Shown here: positions 61,792 to 64,000 of the stretch, piece after piece | How the letters are laid out: every line of letters begins with the position of its first letter | How positions within the stretch are numbered: position 1 is the stretch's first letter | Program-made: the position numbers and the translations under genes | The notes under the pieces: generated by a model | What the model was told of the DNA's origin: nothing | Database searches by the model: none | Seen by the model: the letters and a program-made list of their open reading frames with translations, nothing else | From: Yersinia enterocolitica subsp. enterocolitica | GTDB taxonomy: Bacteria; Pseudomonadota; Gammaproteobacteria; Enterobacterales; Enterobacteriaceae | Assembly: GCF_901472495.1 (NCBI RefSeq) | Contig: NZ_LR590469.1 | Span: forward strand, 2,728,001 to 2,792,000 | Reading direction: 5' to 3' | Length of the DNA: 64,000 nt

Positions 61792-61805
61792 TGGGAACGT
61801 TCCCA
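61792..61805. promoter_or_regulatory. TreR operator upstream of treB
   Basis: Perfect 14-bp palindrome TGGGAACGTTCCCA with the central CG typical of LacI/GalR-family operators, 79 bases upstream of the treB start. Fits TreR repression of treBC. The region between treB and treR (61714-61929) otherwise holds the treBC promoter and a weak CRP-like half-site (TTGTGATCTTGAACGCAA on minus). Confidence 0.85.
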
Positions 61806-61929
61806 GCTTGCGTTCAAGATCACAATTTGACAATTTTTGTGCAAAATTTCAGCGGGAATTAGTTAATGCCCAAAGCGCCCCGACGACGCCAAATGAGCTT
61901 GCAGGGAGCATAAAAATGAGAAAAAAGCC

Positions 61930-62877
61930 TCAAGCCAATTGGCCGGGGATAATAATTTGTTGAAGGGGTTGGTTATTATTAAGTTGATCAAGCAGTTGCT
62001 GTGCCGCTTTCACACCTGCACTACCATAACCCAACTCGACTGACAGGCTATTGGGGAACAAGAAGTGCAACAACGGTGTGTTGCCGATACCACATACTTG
62101 GATGTGTTGTTGCCCTTGCTGCTGCAAGTACTTACTTACCCCCATAGCAATAGTATCAGAGGCACATACCAGTGCAGAGGTATCGGGTTTTATCACTTGA
62201 GGCGCAAGCTGAAAGCCGCTCTGATAGCTCAATTCTCCCAACGCAACAGTGGAAGTCAGGCCATATTGCTGGCAGTAATCGAGATAAGATTGATGACGAC
62301 GCATACCGGTCGTGGCATCCGAGGGCTGCACACCGATATAACTAATATAGCGATGCCCGGCCTGGCGCAGTTTATCCATCAGCAGTCGCACCGCCCCTTC
62401 ATCGTCATAACAAACCGAAGAGAAACCGGTATATTCTCGCGCCAGCACCACCATTTTTTCCTGCCACGGCACGAGCATGTCTGCGGTTAAGCCGGTGAAA
62501 CCAAACAGAATGACACCATCGACATGGCGCTGTTGTAAAACATGTAGATGTTCGCAAACCAGTTCGGGATCAAACTGACTCTCCATCAGAATAGGGTCGT
62601 AACCTTGCTGATAGAACAGCGGCAACATGGTTCGCACCGCCTGATTCTCAGAGGGAGAATCCAGACGCGAGACAATAATCCCCACCACTTTATCGCTCTG
62701 ACCACGCATCGCGCGGGCCGATTTTGATGGGGTAAACCCCTGTTGACGGATAACCGCCTCAACTCGCTCGCGCGTCTGTGGGCTAACACTGCCTTCATTG
62801 TTTAATACCCGTGAAACGGTGGATTTTCCGACTCCACTCATGCGGGCAATGTCCTTAATGGTCAAACGGTTTTGCAT
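61930..62877 (-). CDS. treR: Trehalose operon repressor TreR
   Basis: 315-residue LacI-family repressor. HTH and hinge RLTIKDIARMSGVGKSTVSRVLNNEG (residues ~3-29, first half); sugar-binding domain (~60-315) that binds trehalose-6-phosphate as inducer in E. coli. Located upstream of treB on the same strand with its own promoter. Length matches E. coli TreR (315). Confidence 0.95.
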   Translation of the reverse strand: MQNRLTIKDIARMSGVGKSTVSRVLNNEGSVSPQTRERVEAVIRQQGFTPSKSARAMRGQSDKVVGIIVSRLDSPSENQAVRTMLPLFYQQGYDPILMESQFDPELVCEHLHVLQQRHVDGVILFGFTGLTADMLVPWQEKMVVLAREYTGFSSVCYDDEGAVRLLMDKLRQAGHRYISYIGVQPSDATTGMRRHQSYLDYCQQYGLTSTVALGELSYQSGFQLAPQVIKPDTSALVCASDTIAMGVSKYLQQQGQQHIQVCGIGNTPLLHFLFPNSLSVELGYGSAGVKAAQQLLDQLNNNQPLQQIIIPGQLA

Positions 62878-63084
62878 GGTTTACCTAATGTTTAGGTTTG
62901 AATACATATAATAAACTGATTATTTATAGCTACCGTATTATTTATATTTACCAGAACGGTGGGAAGCATACCATGCCCAGAATCAGACTCAGCGCATGAT
63001 ATCCCTATGACTGGTAACATATTATTACCCTAACGGATGAAATTCCCGTCAGGGTGATTTTTGCCGTGGCAATAATTATGACGC
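62878..63084. other. treR-mgtA intergenic region
   Basis: AT-rich DNA with the treR promoter (minus) and a hairpin CCCTAACGG...CCCGTCAGGG followed by TGATTTTT (63028-63063), terminator-like on the plus strand although no plus gene precedes it; it may shield mgtA from read-through. Confidence 0.45.
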
Positions 63085-63101
63085 AGTTTATTGTTTGTAT
63101 A
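63085..63101 (+). promoter_or_regulatory. Candidate PhoP box of mgtA
   Basis: AGTTTA-TTGTT-TGTATA, a direct repeat with 5-bp spacing similar to (T/G)GTTTA-N5-(T/G)GTTTA, with one mismatch in the second half. It would give a transcript start near 63125 and a ~260-nt leader, the same length as in Salmonella mgtA. The -10 is weak, so uncertain. Confidence 0.4.
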
Positions 63102-63169
63102 ACTGTTTGAGTGCGATGGTGTGCCGCTCAAACAAATCGATTCTTCACTCACCGGAGGTTAATTACCCA

Positions 63170-63214
63170 GTGGACCCTGTTCCCTCAATCTACACCCTTT
63201 GGGTGTACCGATAA
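63170..63214 (+). CDS. mgtL: MgtL-like leader peptide of mgtA
   Basis: 14-residue leader ORF, MDPVPSIYTLWVYR, starting at GTG 63170 with GGAGG 11 bases upstream. Like Salmonella MgtL (MEPDPTPLP...) it starts with an acidic/proline run (D-P-V-P), which destabilises ribosomes in low Mg2+. Its stop codon lies inside the 5' arm of the hairpin 63208-63248, so translation would control folding. Sequence similarity beyond the motif is low, so assignment rests on position and motif. Confidence 0.6.
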   Translation: MDPVPSIYTLWVYR

Positions 63215-63248
63215 GGTAATTCCCCGTCTGACGTGGCTGCCTTATCGG
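63208..63248 (+). promoter_or_regulatory. mgtA leader hairpin
   Basis: Perfect 9-bp stem CCGATAAGG (63208-63216) / CCTTATCGG (63240-63248). Its 3' arm can also pair with a downstream GATAAG (63250-63263), and the preceding ACACCC/GGGTGT hairpin overlaps mgtL. These are mutually exclusive structures as expected for a Mg2+-responsive leader. Confidence 0.6.
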
Positions 63249-63383
63249 ATAACAATCTGATAAGCAGTCACTGCGCATTCTCCTTGCGTTGGTTTCTGCT
63301 GCTGATGTTTTTGCCCTCTCTACGGCAGGTTTGCCGTGGGCGCTACCTGAAGACAATTCAGGTATGACAGTAAGGTTTGAACC

Positions 63384-64000
63384 ATGCAAATTAAAAATTT
63401 CACCCGCCAATTGCTCAATGTATTGAGCCGCAACCTGCCCCGCCGCCTGATCCGTCGGGAAACCATGCTTGAGGGGGTTTCAGCAGGAAGTACGGCAAAA
63501 GATATCCCGGCAGAACTGGCCCGGCAGCGTTTGCAGTGTGCCAATGAAATGCCGCAACAGCTTTATCAACGCTTTCACAGCCACCCCGAAGGCCTGACTG
63601 AGCAAGAAGCCGAGGCTATTCGCCTGAATAGTGGCAGTAATTTGATTGAAAATCAGCAAGCTACCCCTTGGTGGGTTCACCTATGGCACTGTTATCGCAA
63701 CCCCTTTAACTTACTATTGACCATTCTGGCCTTGATTTCTTACGCCACGGAAGACCTCACCGCCGCAGTGGTAATTGGTGCTATGGTGCTGATTTCCACT
63801 CTGATGCACTTTATTCAGGAGGCTCGCTCTAACCGTGCGGCAGATGCGCTGAAAGCCATGGTCAGCAACACCGCCACGGTGCTGCGCAGTGATGCCCATA
63901 CTGGCAAAAGCGAACATCGCGAACTGCCGATTTCCCAATTGGTGCCTGGCGATATTATTAAACTCTCTGCCGGTGACATGATCCCGGCGGATTTACGTAT
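63384..64000 (+). CDS. mgtA: Magnesium-importing P-type ATPase MgtA (5' part, runs off the window)
   Basis: First 205 residues of a P3B-type Mg2+ ATPase. N-terminal cytoplasmic region, then paired transmembrane helices (~residues 112-128 and 131-148), the MgtA/B motif QEARSNRAADALKAMVSNTATVLR and the actuator-domain start VPGDIIKLSAGDMIPADLR. The phosphorylation Asp lies beyond the window end. ATG 63384 sits downstream of the MgtL leader; MgtB is an alternative, but the leader favours MgtA. Confidence 0.93.
   Translation, partial: MQIKNFTRQLLNVLSRNLPRRLIRRETMLEGVSAGSTAKDIPAELARQRLQCANEMPQQLYQRFHSHPEGLTEQEAEAIRLNSGSNLIENQQATPWWVHLWHCYRNPFNLLLTILALISYATEDLTAAVVIGAMVLISTLMHFIQEARSNRAADALKAMVSNTATVLRSDAHTGKSEHRELPISQLVPGDIIKLSAGDMIPADLR

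Noticed and set aside
63028..63063. Terminator implying a missing plus-strand gene before mgtA
   Set aside because: No open frame or RNA gene is visible upstream on plus; treR on minus occupies the space.
63098..63103. TATAAC as the mgtA -10 box
   Set aside because: It would start transcription inside the TGTTTGAG/CTCAAACA hairpin and overlaps the better PhoP-box assignment; left unresolved.

Overview
The window is chromosomal DNA from an enterobacterium, almost certainly a Yersinia. Protein sequences are close to E. coli and Salmonella orthologues (GltB, MurA, RapZ, DiaA, SspA, LptB, RpoN), gene order follows the conserved yqjCDEK, rpsI-rplM-sspAB, mla-murA and kds-lpt-rpoN-npr blocks, and many ERIC elements of the Yersinia type are interspersed. 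I cannot fix the species.

Layout. 0.1-8.7 kb: envelope-stress genes yqjC/D/E/K, a DoxX protein, a glutathionyl-hydroquinone reductase, yhaJ/yhaK, an alcohol dehydrogenase broken by an amber codon, an aldo-keto reductase and a LysR regulator. 8.7-10.9 kb: rnpB (RNase P RNA, minus strand) followed by 114-bp tandem copies of its 3' end and terminator, one copy split by an IS4/IS10-type element. 10.9-17 kb: rsmI, lpoA, yraN, diaA, dolP, mtgA, elbB. 17.3-28.2 kb: arcB, yhcC, gltBD and an unknown exported protein. 28.3-35.6 kb: sspBA, rpsI-rplM, zapE, zapG, degQ, degS. 35.7-49.1 kb: two blocks around a shared intergenic region, mlaFEDCB-ibaG-murA on minus and yrbG-kdsDC-lptCAB-rpoN-hpf-ptsN-rapZ-ptsO on plus; together they cover phospholipid asymmetry, LPS precursor and export, peptidoglycan precursor, sigma-54 and the nitrogen PTS.

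49.1-51.1 kb is accessory DNA: a palindromic repeat split by an IS110/IS1111-type element whose 3' non-coding segment is where a guide RNA would lie. 51.2-53.1 kb is pyrL-pyrBI with an intact UTP-sensing leader and attenuator and an ERIC inserted before pyrB. 53.1-54.0 kb is ridA with two ERICs upstream. 54.2-58.2 kb is a compact four-gene operon: circularly permuted ATP-grasp protein, alpha-E protein, transglutaminase-like protease and the proteasome-like protease Anbu. It is preceded by a good sigma-54 -24/-12 promoter and a near-perfect NtrC site. This is the least understood system in the window. 58.6-62.9 kb is the trehalose system treR-treB-treC with a TreR-type operator, and the window ends in mgtA behind a leader that encodes an MgtL-like peptide.

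Main points for a second look: the NtrC/sigma-54-linked Anbu operon, the IS1111-type element sitting in the loop of a palindrome whose sequence it shares, the rnpB tail array with its insertion, and the ERIC elements placed inside 5' untranslated regions (pyrB, ridA).
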